A stretch of DNA of 64,000 nucleotides from Pachypanchax playfairii (GCA_006937955.1 SSNP01000025.1:3111508-3175507), one strand, 5' to 3'; shown: positions 22,707 through 37,788, counted from the stretch's first letter. A program made the numbers and translations. The notes: generated from the sequence alone by a model not told the origin.

Positions 22707-25700
22707 ATGGCCAGCAGCAAAGGCAGTGGTGTGGCTGGTAGTGATACAGTGGGCTGTCATGATGGTGCTCAGCAGAGAGGAGGCAGTGGCAGGGAAAATG
22801 TCTCAGACCTGACCTCTAGTACAAGTAAGAAGAAGCAAAAGGACAGGGCCAATCAGGAGAGCAGAGAGGCCAAAAGAGCAGCAGTAGATGGGGGTCTCCC
22901 AGAGGCTAAGAAAGGTATGTAAATCATGAATTAATTTATAACTTACTACTGTGTAAATGTATGTGGAAAAGAAGGGATTGAATGTTTTGTTGAGTGTAAA
23001 TTAATATTTTGTCCTTGTTCTGCTTGTTTAAATCCAATGAAGGTGTACTCTAAATGTAAAGTCAGCTGATTTAACAAAGTGAACATTTTGGCTGGCTTCC
23101 TCAAAGTCAGTTGATTATGATTTTTGTTGCTTAGAGTAGCTACGTTTACATACGCCAAATTTCCCCAATCTGATTAAAATCTTGGTCGATCGGAATTCCC
23201 AAATCCCTGTTCACATGGACACTAACTGATATGATCCTATAATGCCATGAGTACATATGCATCAAGCACTCAATCAGATTAAATGAGTTGAGCATGCGCA
23301 CAGCAAGTTGTCTTTCCAAACCATCATCCAACTCATTCTATAGTTTTAGTCCATTTACTGAAAAACACATTTGCTTTAGTTTTTACATATAAGCTTTGAA
23401 TAGCATATTAACTTATTCAACAAAAGTAATTCGCAAATCTTTTAATTTCAAGATATTTGGTTTCAATAAAAAGTGAAAGTGTTCTTTAACATTCACTTTA
23501 TGTAAAACTTAGTCCAAAGTCTGGTCATCAGAGTTCAGTTTCTAAAAGCCACTGCAACATTGTAAAGTTTTCTATCGGGTAGTTGAGGTGGTTCTGAGCT
23601 GTGGCAGCTGAGAAGTGTCTCCTAAGACACAGTAGATGATGTCTCACTCCTGATTCCATGATGCTGTTTGAAAGCACACATCAGTATGACACCACACATG
23701 TTCTTTTTACAGAGCTAATAATCTGGTTAAATTTGGATGGTCTATTCGATTTAAACAGTCTTCTAAATTCAGAGTTTATTTGTGTTTTTCCATTCCCTGG
23801 TATTAAAAGCTAGCATCTTCTCTTGTTAAAAAATCAACATTTAATGCTTGTTTTTTATAATGCAGCTGGTACTGTATGTTAAGTATAAGAGCTTTGTGAC
23901 AAAAATTTTGTGAACTTACAGAAGAGACCAAGAGGATTTGTGCTTGTTCTTTATCAATAGTGTCAGCAACAAGGTTTCCCCAACTGTGAGAGCAAACTTC
24001 AGTTTGGCTCAGCAGGGAATATGACCGTCACCAGCTGGGAGGGATTGAATGTTGCTTCTGACCTTTCAAGAGCGATTAAGTCAGAGAGATAAAGTCGAGG
24101 GGCTCAAAGACTTGAAATGCAACTGCAGAACATATACATTGTCTTTTAGCTGAAAGGCAGTCCAATAGTTTAACTATTTTTGCAGTGTAGTGTTTTATGT
24201 TGTATTACTGTCTGCTACATGTTAGGCTTCATTTAAAATAAAATTTTTTGGGATGAATTTCAACCTCAAAGCTTTTTTGACTTATCTTTTTGTCTGAAAG
24301 TAAAATGATTATATGTTGTTAATTGTTTTATTACAGTTTCTGTGGTGCAAAAAAACTTTAGTCATCTTGTTTCTAATAGCTCAATTCTGTCTACTGTGAA
24401 TTCAGTAGTGTCCTGGATTTACCTAGATAGGGATATTAGTGCATGTGTGTGCTCTGTATGAATTTGTAAGTTGCTGCCTTGCAGTGTGTGTGTAGGTGTG
24501 ACTTGACTGTTGAAGGTTAGAATTACAGAGACATTGTGTTCTGCTAAAGGCTGGCTTTTACTTTGAAGTCTGTTGTGCAATCTGTTGTGTTTTGTACATA
24601 TATTAGTCAGTCTATGGCTATTTATGTCAAGTTTTGTTTTTGAGTTTCTAAATGTTACCATCATAGCTGTTTGTTTCTGTGACTAATGAACATGATGGCA
24701 TGTTCTGCTTTGCTTTGATCTTAGTATTACTTCTATTTTCTGTTGTTTCAGATGTGTTTGTGGACTGGAAGCAGAATGTTAATGAAGTGACTGTCCGACT
24801 GCGCTGTGGGGAGGGCGTTCAGAGGATAGAGGACATCAACACCACTTTTACAGATACACACTGCAATGTGTCTTTCCCAGGTAAGCTGGAATATAACCTG
24901 AACATTAATTACAACTTTGGAAACACTGATAAAAATAAATAGTGTAATAATGAGAACGGCTCAGACTCAAAGGTTTTCCTCTGATTACCGCTATATTTTT
25001 AATTTTTTTTGCTATTTTAGATGGACGGCAGTGGAACTGCCAGTTACAAGAGGAAATTGAAGCCTCCTGTAGCAAAGCACAGTACAAGGAAAAAGGTGGA
25101 TTCCTGAATCTTATCTTGCACAAGAAAATCCCCTTTCACACTTGGCCTTCTCTTAAGGTAAACTGTATCAGATGTTTTTTGATTTTTCTGAATTTAAACA
25201 AACTAATAAAGGTCGTGTTTTTTCCTCATAAAATGTATGATTTTATGGATTAATGTGTAAAATGTATTATTTTATGTATCAAGGAGTGATTGAGTGGAAG
25301 TTGCATATTTAAATATGATTATTCCACTCTGTTGTTGTTTTAGTAGTTTCTTCCTTTGTTATTATTGAAGACTGTAGAGGGATGTGGGAGGTTGTATTTA
25401 TTTGGTTTATTGAAGATGAGCCATGTCGAAATACATTTGGAAGCTGCTGGTCTAAATGACCATCTATCTTTGTTTTCTGTTTTAGTCAAACAAGAAAGAG
25501 AAGGAGGTGAGACCAAAAGAGACCAAAAATAGTGCTAAACCTGTTAAATTGGAATCATCAGAGAAACCAAAACTATCACCAGAGCAGCCACAACTCCAGC
25601 CTCCCTCATCACCTACACCCGGTGAATCAAAACGCATCAATGGCAAAGCTGAACGTGGTATAAAGCGCTGCTTAAAAACCAGATTGCTTGACAAGGCAAC

Positions 25701-28700
25701 CACAGACTCTGTACAAGTAAAAAATGGAAGTGGAGCTGGCTCAAACATCGCCAGCATGCCTAAGACAACCACAAATGTTGGTCAGCAACCTCAGGAATCT
25801 GCTGCCAGGCGAACTCTTGCACAGCTGCCCAAGACAAGCAAAGAGGCTGAAAAGGATACGTCATCTGTCAGATCTACAACAGCAAGCAAAGAAGCCTCTG
25901 TCACACACACAATCATTGTTCAAAACCCGCCGACACATGGGAATGGAGATAATAGAGAAGAGACAAGAGGCAGTGATCAGGAAGTGGAAGTGGCTGCCAC
26001 CAGGACTCAGGTGAGATCAGGTCCTGTATAGCTATAGAACCAGGGAAACATTTCAAAATTATATTATTTATTGGATGAATTATATCAAGGAAATTTGCAA
26101 ATTTACATATTATGATAGAAAAATCTTAATGTGTTGGCAGGTAGCTGTATTTGTTAGTGCAAACACTTTAAAAGGAGTTTTTCATCTTTAATTTTCTATT
26201 TGGTACAGTGCATGATGATGTGAATCTGTTGCTGCCAAGACCCTGACACATGAGTTATCCTGCTATTTATTTGTCTTTTAATATCTTTGAGTAAAGTTTC
26301 TTTTTTTCTTGTGCAGGTGGTAGAGAATAGAAAACAACCATCAGACGTGTCTGAAGCAGCAGCACACATCAGTGATGGCCAACCAGAAGCTCCCGTCATC
26401 ACCGGTCACTGCCTCAAACCCACTGGCTTCAACAAGACAGTGGACCCTGTTTCTCCCCTGAAACTGCGAGACAAAACAGACAGTGAACTGCAGAGAAACT
26501 CTGATCATGAACTAAGACAGGGCACTTTAATTCCCCAAAAGATCACAGACGGAACAGATGCACCATCAGTTCCCGCTGCCTGTGTGACTTCCAGGCAAAG
26601 TCCATTGCTGGGTCTAACTCAGAAGCAGAATAGCTATGATGAGGAGGAGAAGCGGGACCAGTCCAAAGAAGAGCCACCTCTGGAGATACAGCAACAGGAA
26701 GGTTGGTTCAATGTTTAGGGATGCAATGTTTGAACTACAACATACAGTTGTGGCCAAAATTATTAGCTCTGCTGATGAAATTAGACAACCATCTTGAGGT
26801 CAGCAACAATCATCATGGCAGGTGTCTTGCTGACGTCTTTGACTAGTTTCCTCTCCAGAGTTCTTTAAATCTTGCACAGGTGTGGTTTGAAGGATGATTG
26901 GTTAATTACTGTAGGTGTGTATTAAAAGCAAATGGAACATGGGGGAAATATTTTTGACTACCTAATTTTTTCCTATATTTGATATAAAGCCTAAAAATGT
27001 ATTTTAGATGAGAAAAAGTACCAAAAGCTACTAAATTAGCCCTGGTGAAGGTTTGCTTACATCAACTTTCATTGATGCTGCAAACATTAAGAAGTTTAGA
27101 AAAATGTTCTATAATATCTGGGGCGGGCTAATGATTTTGGTCTCGACTGTAGTAGGTTTTTTTTGCACATTGACTGGTGATTTAAAAAAACAAATTTCTC
27201 CCCAAACTGACATTTTGTTTTCATTGTGGTCTACTTGTATGGTTTTTTTTTTTTTGTATATTTTAATCTTTTTTTTTGGACTATTTACTTATAAGCTGAC
27301 CCAAAGATTGCAAATATAAGGATCGATGACCTAAATGTAATGTTTTCTTATCTTTAATAACTTGTTACAGCCCCAGAGCCTATGGTTAATCTGCAGTTGG
27401 TGAAGAATGACTCATATGAGAAGGGCACAGATCTGATGGTGGTCAATGTTTACCTGAAGGGAATCTGCAGAGATACAGCTAGGGTCATCTTCAGAGAGCA
27501 AGACTTCACGCTTATCTTCCAGACAAGGTAGTTAACATGGACAGGCAGTAGACAACATGTTTTAATGTTTTACAAACAAGTAAACAAAATCAGTAATTGA
27601 TTATTTGATTAATCTTAAACAGTGATGCAAACTTTCTTCGGCTTCATTCAGACTGTGGACCAAACACAGTCTTCAAGTGGCAGGTCAAACTCAGGTAACT
27701 ATTGTATTTTTTTTTTCTAATTAAGAAAGCATTATCTTTCATTGGCAATTAAAAAGAAAAAGAGTTTGAATGTCTTCCTGTGCATACCAGACAACCTGCT
27801 CATTTTTCATGGTATTTGCTTTCTATTATTAACCATTACTTAAAATGATTGAATCCTGAAGACACGCAGGGTGCTGATCGCCAACAGTTATTTGGCAAGA
27901 GGCGGGGTTACACCCTGGAAAGCTTGCCTGTCAGTCACAGGGCTGCATAGACACATTCAACAATTCTCTCACACACACAACCTGCCAAAAGTTTACTGAA
28001 ACAATATACAAAGTTTACTGTTTATTTTGGATAATATTACCTTTATGCAGTTGGTCAGTGTGTCACATTTGATCGTCATAATTGTTTAGAATTATCCCCA
28101 AATATCAAAGTTTTTACATTTTATAAATAATAATAATTACAGGTTGGTTTTGGAGCAGCTGCCTTACTTTACTACATTTTGTCCTTTAACTTGACCTGAA
28201 TGTATTTTGGTCACCTGTGTGTCAGAAACCTGATCCAGCCCGAGCAGTGCAGCTACTCCTTCACCCCGTCTCGTCTGGACATCATCTTGAAGAAGAGACA
28301 CAGCCAGCGCTGGGGAGGTCTGGAAGCCCCAGCCACACAAGGTCTGCTGCCGAGCTTCTAGTTGGAGGACTCTAGATTTTCTTTTGTGTTCTTCAGGGAA
28401 ATTCTCCCACAGACTCTCAGTAACAAATACAAGTTTTATGTTCACATCGATCACTTAGTTTAATAAATAAACTGGCAGAAATCACAGTGTGGAACAAGGT
28501 CTTAAATTAATTAAAGCTATGAAAGCTGCTTTGTATGTTAGTAAATGAGTAGATGAGTGTTGGTGAGTAAAATGTTTCCTTGACTGTCTTTCTCTGTTTC
28601 TTAGAAAAATTGCCAATATTTTAAAACAGAGAGAAATGATTTTATCTGGCAAACTGAAGCAGGCGTTGTCTCATTTTTGATTTGGAAATAATTTGTTTTA

Positions 28701-31700
28701 TTGCAGTTCTATTTTGTTTTATTTATTTATTTGCAAATATTATCAGGTAAATTTTAGGCCAAATCTTCAAGTAAATAGTTAAAGTCCTTTACTGTCATGG
28801 AAACTACTGAAGAAGTCCTTTTATAGAAATGTCTTCAAATCAAAAAGTTTGGAAATTCTATAAGGGAAGCACAAAAGTTCATCATGAATCATGTTCAGTC
28901 TCTCACTGTTGGCGTTTAGCTTCTAACCACAAGCCTCATTGTCCTTTTTAAGGTGCAGTGGGTGGTGCTAAGGTTGCTGTGCCCTCCAGTCCTGCCTGCA
29001 TGGATAAGAGCCAGCCAGGCAGCAGCCAGCACAGTCTCCCAGCAAAGGAGGAGCCTCCCAGGGTTGGGGAAGAAACACCCAAACCTCCTAAGGCCTCTCC
29101 CAGAGGTGTGGATGACAGCAGTTTGGATAATGTTGCGTCCCGTAGTGTCTCTGAGCATGTTGCCATCACTAAGTCAGAACCTACTGTTACTGCGGTGAGT
29201 GGTTAAAAAAGCATGACATTACATGCTTTACGCTACCACACAAGGGTAACTCTTGTCAGGTACTTACACCTAGCAATTGCAGCAAAGTTGTTTGGGTTGC
29301 CTGGACCCAGTTTGTCTAACTATTTTATGATAAACTGATAAAAAGCTTTTTAAAACCTGCTGGAAAAGGTTGTTTTTTTTCAGATAGCCAAAGATACTGT
29401 TCTGAGCAGTGGGGCTATCCTGTCACAAATCCTCCCAACATTTTTCCTACTGATAATTTGCTGTTTGCTTTCCAGTGCAAGTAGAATAGCATACCTTAAA
29501 TAACCACACTTCAAAGAAAAAGAAAGAAAAATAGTTTTCCAAAGCGAGAGATACAAGCAAGTCAGTTTTATAAACCAAAATAAACAAAGAAAAACATAAT
29601 TTGAAATTTAATACTATGAATATTTGTCTTTTTGTGTATGTATGTGTTACTGGATCAGCCTAAGCCTACATGCATGGTGCAGCCTATGACCCATGCACCT
29701 TCTGTCACTGAGCGCCATGAGGAAGAGGAGGAGAAGAAGGTGTGCCTGCCTGGTTTTACAGGACTGGTCAACCTTGGAAACACCTGCTTCATGAACAGTG
29801 TCATTCAGTCCCTGTCCAACACCAGAGAACTCAGGGATTACTTTCATGGTAAAGACTGAATTTAGTTTGTTGGCTAGAGATAAAAAATAAAAAAATACCT
29901 CCATCAACATTAAAAGTTTTGTTAGCGTTGTTATTAAATATACACAGAGATAACTTTTATTGCTAAGAAATACAACAGGGAGTGTTTTATTATGGCTTGT
30001 GTAGAAGCACAAACAGGACCCCATGGCCAGGTTTAAGGAAGACTCAGTGACTCACAGGGTTTATCTGCACAAGTCAAATATAGTGTAGCTTCAGCATTTA
30101 GGTTTTTCAAACAATAAATTACACACTGCAAAATGTAGGTCACCTTGTTTCTGGAGGTGATGCATTTAGTTTAATGTTGAATACAGAATACATTCAGTGA
30201 AAGACAATACCAATAAAATCTTATTAATAACTACATAAGCCTGTATATGATGATTTATTATACTCAGGGGTGCACATAATATTTTTGGCCTGGTTCTCAG
30301 AAAAGAACCTNAGGGTTGTTTCTTGGTCCTCACATTTTTAAATGTGTCTCGCTGTGTCTCTTCTGAGCTCCTCTGCTTTGTTTTTGGTTTCATCAAGCTT
30401 CAAATTCAGTCTGTTTACTTTACCTGGCTCTATATTTGTTTCAATAAAAATCCTTTAATTGTTGAAAAAATCAAGAGAAACCAGTAAAATATAAAAATAC
30501 TGGTTAAAAAAACCCTTCAGAGTTCAGGTTGGATTGTTTACAGGTTTGATTGTTCACTTTAATCTACATTTAACAGTTTGGTGTTGAAATTTATTAGTCA
30601 GCTGTTGGAGCTTCTGTCATTTACTGTAAATGTTTTTTGTTTTGAAATGATGAGGATGTTTGTAATGTGATGCAGTCAGATAAAAAGATACACTGGAGAG
30701 TTATGGGGCATTGACTGCATATCCCATAGTGCTTTGTGCGCATTCAAAATGGCGCGGATCACAGACAAATACGCTGATACTGTTGATTAAAACAGGTGGT
30801 TTTCTGTATTTTATAGCACAAAAAGGTAGTTATACACGTCTGTGCCACGATGGTCTATTTGTCTTATTCAGTGAATTTTTTCAGTTTTGACGCGATGCAG
30901 AATCCTGCAGTCAGCTGCACTGATCTGACTGACTGAAAATCCGTCACACTGACAAACTGATACACAGAGACAGAGAAAGACGCAGCATCAGCTGATCAGC
31001 TGGAACTTCGGCGCTCTGGCTGAGAAACATATCAGTCAAACAAAAGAAGTCAATGGGATTCTTCATTTATTTGACAATGAACCGCCTCTGATTAACCTAA
31101 AAATTCACGCAGCTCAGCCAAACCAATGTTAAGTACGCAAACGCGTGTTGCAACTTTTCATCTGGTGCGCATTTTATATTTTGACAGTGTGTGCGGACCT
31201 GCGGACCACTTATGTGCACCCCTGATTATACTTGTAAAGACACACATCAACATTGATCAATTTATTATCAGGTTTTGTACCTTCTACATATAAAGTCTAG
31301 AGCTTATTTCATGTATTTTTGTCGTTGTTTTAATAGCTTTTGATGAATGTTGTTGCAGTGTTCATTATTAGGTAATACCAAGATTATTTTGGTTACATTT
31401 ATTTCCATGTTATGCTCCTTGTTATGTTGGAGTTTAATGTGGTTTAATTTTCTCAGCTGTATATTTTCTACTCTCTTACAGACCGAGCGTTTGAAGCAGA
31501 AATTAACTGCAGTAATCCTCTGGGAACCGGAGGCAGGTTAGCCATTGGCTTTGCTGTGCTTCTCAGGGCTCTTTGGAAAGGGACACACCACGCCTTCCAA
31601 CCTTCAAAACTCAAGGTGTGCAGGGAAAATTTTATTCATGTTAAATGATTTCAGAATCTTTTCCTCCTTCAATGCAGTCTGAATTTCAACTTTATTTATA

Positions 31701-34700
31701 ATACTACATCTTATTTCTCTGCCTTTTTTTAACCATCCAGGCAATTGTAGCCAGTAAAGCCAGTCAGTTCACAGGTTACGCTCAGCATGATGCACAAGAG
31801 TTCATGGCATTCCTGTTGGATGGACTCCATGAGGACTTGAACCGCATCCAGAATAAACCTTATACAGAGACGGTTGACTCTGATGGACGGCTCGATGAGG
31901 TCAGTGGCTTTTCTCATAAACACTCCTTTTCTAAACTTGTATATATAGTTAAATGTATGACTTTTTGCTAACTTGTGCATTAGTCTGGTGCATTAGTCTG
32001 ATAGCTTGTTTTGTCTGCAGGTGGTGGCAGAGGAGGCATGGCAGAGGCACAAGATGAGAAATGACTCCTTTATTGTGGACCTTTTCCAAGGCCAGTTTAA
32101 ATCCAAGCTTGTTTGTCCCACATGCTCCAAGGTAACATCATTTTAATGAATGTCTTGTACTGTTGGCTAAATTGATTTCACCTTGTTGAAGGTCACTCTT
32201 CTTTTTCAGGTCTCCATCACCTTTGATCCCTTCCTCTACCTTCCTGTCCCATTGCCCCAGAAACAAAAGGTCCTTTCTGTTTTCTACTTCGCAAAGGAAC
32301 CTCATAAAAAACCCGTTAAGGTGAGATGGCACCTATGATTTGACTCTTTGTGTCAAAGTTATCATTTGGTAAAGCTTAAATTTATTTGAGTAAGTTCTTT
32401 GTGTTACCTAAAGGAACATTTGTTCTTTCAGTTTTTGGTGAGCGTGAGTAAGGAGAACTCCAGCACTGCAGAGGTCCTTGAATCCATCTCTAGGAGTGTG
32501 AGGGTCAAAGCGGAGAACCTCAGACTGGCAGAGGTTGTTTATTTTATTAATTTTATTTTTATATCAGGATTTTATACTTTGAAAGAAGTGGGTACAGAAT
32601 GAAATGTGATTTTAATATGCTAAGAGCAAAACAAGGCAGTTACAGATGTTGAATGCTATTGAATTGGATGCTTTACTTATGGACACTCAGAAGTAATCCA
32701 TACTTTTTTTTTGTCTTATAGGTGGCAAAAAAACGATTTCAGCGCCTGTTTCTTCCATCCCATTCACTTGACACAGTGTCTCCCTCTGACATGCTGTTTT
32801 GCTTTGAGGTGTTTTCCAAAGATCTGGTCAAAGAGAGGGTGGTTCTGTTTAGAGTGCAGCAGGTAATTATGACAATCAATAATCTGGTTTATCATAAATA
32901 TTACTACCCTTAAACAGATCTTGAACGAACCCTCTTGGTGTCTTTTAGAAACTGCAGGTGCCGAATATTCCCATCTCAAAGTGTGCTGCGTGCCTAAAAC
33001 CCCCTGTGTCTGAGGAGGACAAGCTGAAGCGATGTACTCGCTGTTATCGAGTGGGCTACTGTAATCAGTGAGTGTTCATACAAAATGTCTCCTCTAGGTC
33101 TTCACAGAGTTTCTTATCAACAATGTGAAAATGACTAAAAAGTATGGAATTAGCTGTAAAGTAATTCGAGGACTGTTTGTGTATTTTAACTTTGTTCTCC
33201 TGCTCTTCTAGAATTTGTCAGAGGACACATTGGCCCAGTCACAAAGGTCTGTGTCGCCCCAACTCAGAGAATGTGGGCTTGCCTTTCCTGGTCAGTGTAC
33301 CAGAGTCTCGGCTCTCGTACACCCGCCTCGCCCAGCTGCTGGAAGGTTACTCCAGGTACACGATGTTAACCTTAATTTGTTTGGCATTAATTATTCATCT
33401 ATTTTCCAGAGCACTCTTTTGCACAAGTGGGAGATTTTTGAAGATACATGCTTATCCTTGCATCACATAAAACTTTGGTAGACATTAGTGTAACACCCTA
33501 AAAAAACCTCCCTCTCCGCAGGTTTTCAGTCAATGTATTCCAGCCTCCTTTCCAGTCTGGCAGAACGTCCCCAGAAACATCACAGTCGTGGTTAGATGCC
33601 CCACCAGTGCCAGCAACATCTCCTGAGGGTCTGGGGTCTGGTGATGAGGCCATGGGTGGTAGCAGTACTTTAGGATCAGGTGATCTGGACAGTGAGAGCC
33701 ACTCTCTGCTCTCTGAATCACAAGCTGATAACTCTCAGACCTCAGCTGTCCACTCTGAGGCATCGGGTTCCCTGACATCCTCACAGACATCAGTCTCATC
33801 TACAAGGACCAAAGATTCAGGGTTCCCTGAATCAACTTCCTGCTGTTCTCTGGACCTTCATCCTGAAAAAGAAACATCTTGTGAGAAAGCAGTACGACCT
33901 GAAGGTAAAACAGTACAGGCCAATATTACAGACAACAATTCTTAACTAGTTTTGTGATTTCTTATCTGTTTACATTGAATTATTTTCTTCTGCAACTTCC
34001 TGCAGCTGCAGTGACAGGCTATCAGCAACCAAATGAATCAGCATCAGGTCACGCCAGTCCGTTTTACATAGCTCTGCTGGACTCTAACAACAAGGAGCAA
34101 AAACTTGAGGAGAAAGGTGAGACCAGAAGCATTGTCAGAGCTGAGTTGGTTAGACTAGCAGTCACGCTAGTTAAATAAAAAATAAAACATCAGTTGTTTT
34201 CCTCTTCATCAAAAATGTGATATGAAGATAAAGTATTTGGGCTGTCTCTTTATATTGATCACCTTTTTCCAAACTCTGCAGATGATGTTCTGTCAGACCT
34301 TCCTGATGATGCAACCTTGGAGCTGGTGTGGAAAAACAACGAGCGGATAAAGGAATATGTTTTGGTGAGCTCTAAGGAGCTAGAGTATGAGGAGGACCCT
34401 GGCTCTTTGAGTGAGACGGCCAGAGCAGGACACTTTACCCTTGAGCAATGCTTAAATCTCTTCACCAAGCCAGAGGTTTTGGCGCCAGAAGAGGCATGGT
34501 AAGAACATCCATTTTTGAATTAAATTAAATCCTCAGAAAATAGTGCAATAGTTATTTTTACTTTGTTTTTCTGGATTTATATCTTTTTAGTTGTTGTTTT
34601 TCGCTGTAATTTGGAGCAACAACAGGCTTTTTTTTACTGAAGGAATCTTATTTCTCCTCTTCTATGAAAGTAGTTTGCTGCTCCCATGTGAAACAAAACA

Positions 34701-37285
34701 AACCAGTCAAAGCATTTTTTCTCTTGGCAGAATATTTGTCTTTAAATCTGTATATTTCTTTATTTTAAGAGTTGTGATCATCTTGCTAATCTTATCAGTT
34801 TTAGACTCATGCTATCCAGTGTTAATGTTGTAGTCATTTACTTTCTGATCATTCGCTTCAGGACTACATGCTTTTGTGAAAACAGCCTTCTAACAGAAAC
34901 TTAATGACACAGTCTCAGTCAGTTCTGTTGTTCCTCCTCCGACTGGTGCACATCTGTTCATTTTTAAGGTACTGTCCAAAATGTCAGCAGCACCGTGAGG
35001 CATCAAAGCAGCTGTTGCTGTGGCGTCTGCCAAACGTCTTGATCATTCAACTCAAACGTTTCTCCTTCAGAAGCTTCATTTGGAGAGATAAGATCAACGA
35101 CATGGTTGACTTTCCTGTCAGGTAATCACAAGCTCATACTGCAGATAAAACACAGTTTTCTCCTTTTGTTTTATCCCCACTTTGTTTAGAAATTTTTTCA
35201 CATTTTGTGAATGTTTTTGTTTAAACATTAGCCTCTAAATATTCTTGACTTTCAGGAATCTTGATCTGAGTAAGTTCTGCATTGGCCAGAAGGACGAGAT
35301 GCAACAGCCTCCTGTGTATGACCTGTATGCAGTCATCAATCACTATGGAGGAATGATAGGAGGCCATTATACAGCTTATGCTCGCCTGCCAAGTGACAAG
35401 AACAGCCAGCGTAGTGACGTTGGTGAGGGTACTTTGTTAGCTTTTTATTGTCGTTTTTAGAAACATTCTGTTCTTACTTTTCCACTCCTTTTTTGTTCTT
35501 TAAGGCTGGCGTCTGTTTGATGACAGCACTGTGACAATGGTGGAGGAAAGTCAAGTGGTGACGCGATACGCATACGTCCTGTTTTACCGACGACGAAATT
35601 CCCCCGTGGAGCGACCGCCACGCTTCCTTAGACCTGTCGGAGCCGAGTCCCCTGGTGCTGCTGCGGGGGCCACTGCCAGTCAGGTGAGCAAGATGTAAAG
35701 ATGTCTTTATCAGTTAAAAAGTGCTTCATGGGGATTTCTCTTGGGAACCACATATAAGAAACACATCCTTATGTATTGAACTGTTTAGTCAAAGCAACAC
35801 GTGTAAAAATGACGTGTTCTCTGGTTAAATGGAATGTGTTGGCATGGTTTCATTTGTTTACTTTGTACTGTGAATTTACAGTAAATACAATGAATGTGTA
35901 GTGAAAATTAGGTTATTGTGGAATTTTCTCTCTTTGGGGGGATTTATTGATAAATAAAACACTTTCAGATACAAGCAGTTTAAACCAAACTGGAAGTAAA
36001 TGCAGCAAAATAACAAAGAGCTTCAAACGCTGATGGTTAAGAAAGAGCAGAAGAAGAAAATTGTGTGCCCAGATATCTTAAACCATCTGATACAGACAAC
36101 ATCACAATGTAGATTATGACATGCAGTGTCACACAGTTCGGTGAATTCCACAACAACTGTGGCGTGTAATTAGTGTCAAAAGTCACAAACACATATTCTG
36201 CATGTGCACACTGAACACTGAGCGTATAAAAGTTATTCGTATGAGGAAGTTGTAACTTGTGAGTAAAATTATACATGGACAGGTCATAATAAGATAATCT
36301 GAACAAGGTGCTGCTCTAATGTCTAACATAAAATACACAGTGGGTTCATTATAAACACATGTGTCACTGAGGATGTCGGTTTATTCTCTTTTTAATATAA
36401 AATAGATGCTTGAACAGATTCAAAATTTGATGAAGAATCCTGAATGTGTAGAAATGTTATTTCCAGAACTAGTCATCACTCCACAAGCCATTGCAGGTCC
36501 ATGTTTTTTTATGCAAACAAATATTTTTTTTTACCAGTATGTCATTCTGTCAAACGTTTGAACCTCCTTCTCCATGAATATTTACAGTTTTCCAAGAATA
36601 TTCAAAGTTTCACAGTTGATAGCTTAACGTGATCTGATGCAACTATGTGAAACCACTAAGCAAAATGAAGAACCTCATGGAAAACAAACCTGATGCCTGT
36701 AACTTGACAGGAAAACTTTTGAAACAAGTGCTGTATTTAATTTAGACAGTTGATTTTCACGAGCTGTTATATGGAGACTGTTTGTCGCTTGCACCCAGAA
36801 AACAAACTTTTCTTTAAAGTTTTTAGTTAGTAGAAACTTTAACAAAAGAAATGAACATTCATTGTTTTCATTTGGGTTCCTTAATGAGTTGTTAACATTT
36901 TAGCATGTTGTTAGTTTCTACTCAGCAGGTAAATTAATGTGAAGTTTCAAAATGAATCATAGTATCTGTTAGACCACGCCTTTTCCCCGAAGCTGACACC
37001 GGTTTCCGCCAATCGCAGGCCTCTCTAATATGGCGGGAATTGGAGGAGGAAGAAGAGGGGCTTGACGAAGAGCCTCAAGGACTGTTCGGCTCTGCGATGT
37101 GGGGGAGACAGACGCAGACAAACAAAGCTGAAGAAGGATCGATACGACGGCACCGCAGGCAGAAGATGTCAGACTATCCTGACGACGACTGTGTGCGATA
37201 TTTTGTTCTGGGCACTCTGACCGCCGTCCTGGCTCTGTTTGTTAATCTGGTCTACCCTCTTCTTTACAAAGTGAAGTGGGCCTGA
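22707..37285 (+). CDS. usp19: Ubiquitin-specific peptidase 19, membrane-anchored isoform
   Basis: Cysteine protease that removes ubiquitin; in mammals linked to ER-associated degradation, HSP90 and unconventional secretion. Coding exons: 22707-22914, 24752-24880, 25021-25157, 25486-26010, 26317-26701, 27371-27527, 27623-27694, 28226-28341, 28953-29194, 29659-29848, 31482-31615, 31741-31899, 32021-32131, 32210-32320, 32432-32533, 32722-32862, 32949-33067, 33212-33355, 33522-33904, 34006-34116, 34282-34498, 34969-35121, 35256-35422, 35505-35683, 37019-37285. All are in phase, giving 1552 residues (human about 1318). CS domain 1 is near residues 70-158, CS domain 2 near 462-576. The catalytic Cys700 is in GLVNLGNTCFMNS, His1386 in NHYGGMIGGHYTA, Asp1410/1411 in LFDDST; a MYND zinc finger interrupts the protease domain around 985-1030. 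The start ATG is the first in its exon, below an in-frame stop at 22566. Extra length lies mainly in the CS1-CS2 linker. Confidence 0.95.
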
Positions 37286-37788
37286 ATCGATGCTGGCTGG
37301 GGATCAGCTGGTCTTTACTACACAATAGAAATCAGGTTTTTAAAAAAAAAAGTTGGTTTCTGCATTTTCTTTCTAAGGCTCAGCTGAAAACTGACATTTT
37401 AAACTTGTAATATGTCACTTGAATTTATCAATGTAAGCGCTTTAAAGCTGATATTCACTATAACACATTTAAAAAGACTCTACGGTTGGGAAGAAGCTTA
37501 AAGCTGCAGTAAACAATCCACACAGTGAATGGATTTATATTCAGATCCCTTTCTACATTGCCTTGGTATTGTTTTGACTTTTGCCAGTGTGTGTATTCTC
37601 GAGTCGTTTGGGGATAATTATTGACAGATCATTAACTGTGCCAGCTTTAATCCTCTGGAACTTTTAGAACTTTATCCTGAAACTTTACTAATTTAAACAT
37701 CTAATATAGTCTAAAATAGTGGGACATTCCTCCTGATCAGTGATTTCGGGTGTTCCAATCACTTCCATGGCTATCTATCTATATATTG

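Noticed and set aside
23140..23330. Possible MITE end ('gtttacatacgccaaa')
   Set aside because: Resembles fish repeat ends, but I could not find a matching inverted partner or target duplication.
29647..30024. 125-codon minus-strand frame
   Set aside because: Overlaps the usp19 catalytic-cysteine exon on the other strand and continues into an intron.
37040..37285. Looks like a separate small gene for an 81-residue single-pass membrane protein starting MEEEEEG
   Set aside because: The frame continues upstream to an acceptor at 37018, joins usp19 in phase and matches the human USP19 anchored C-terminus.
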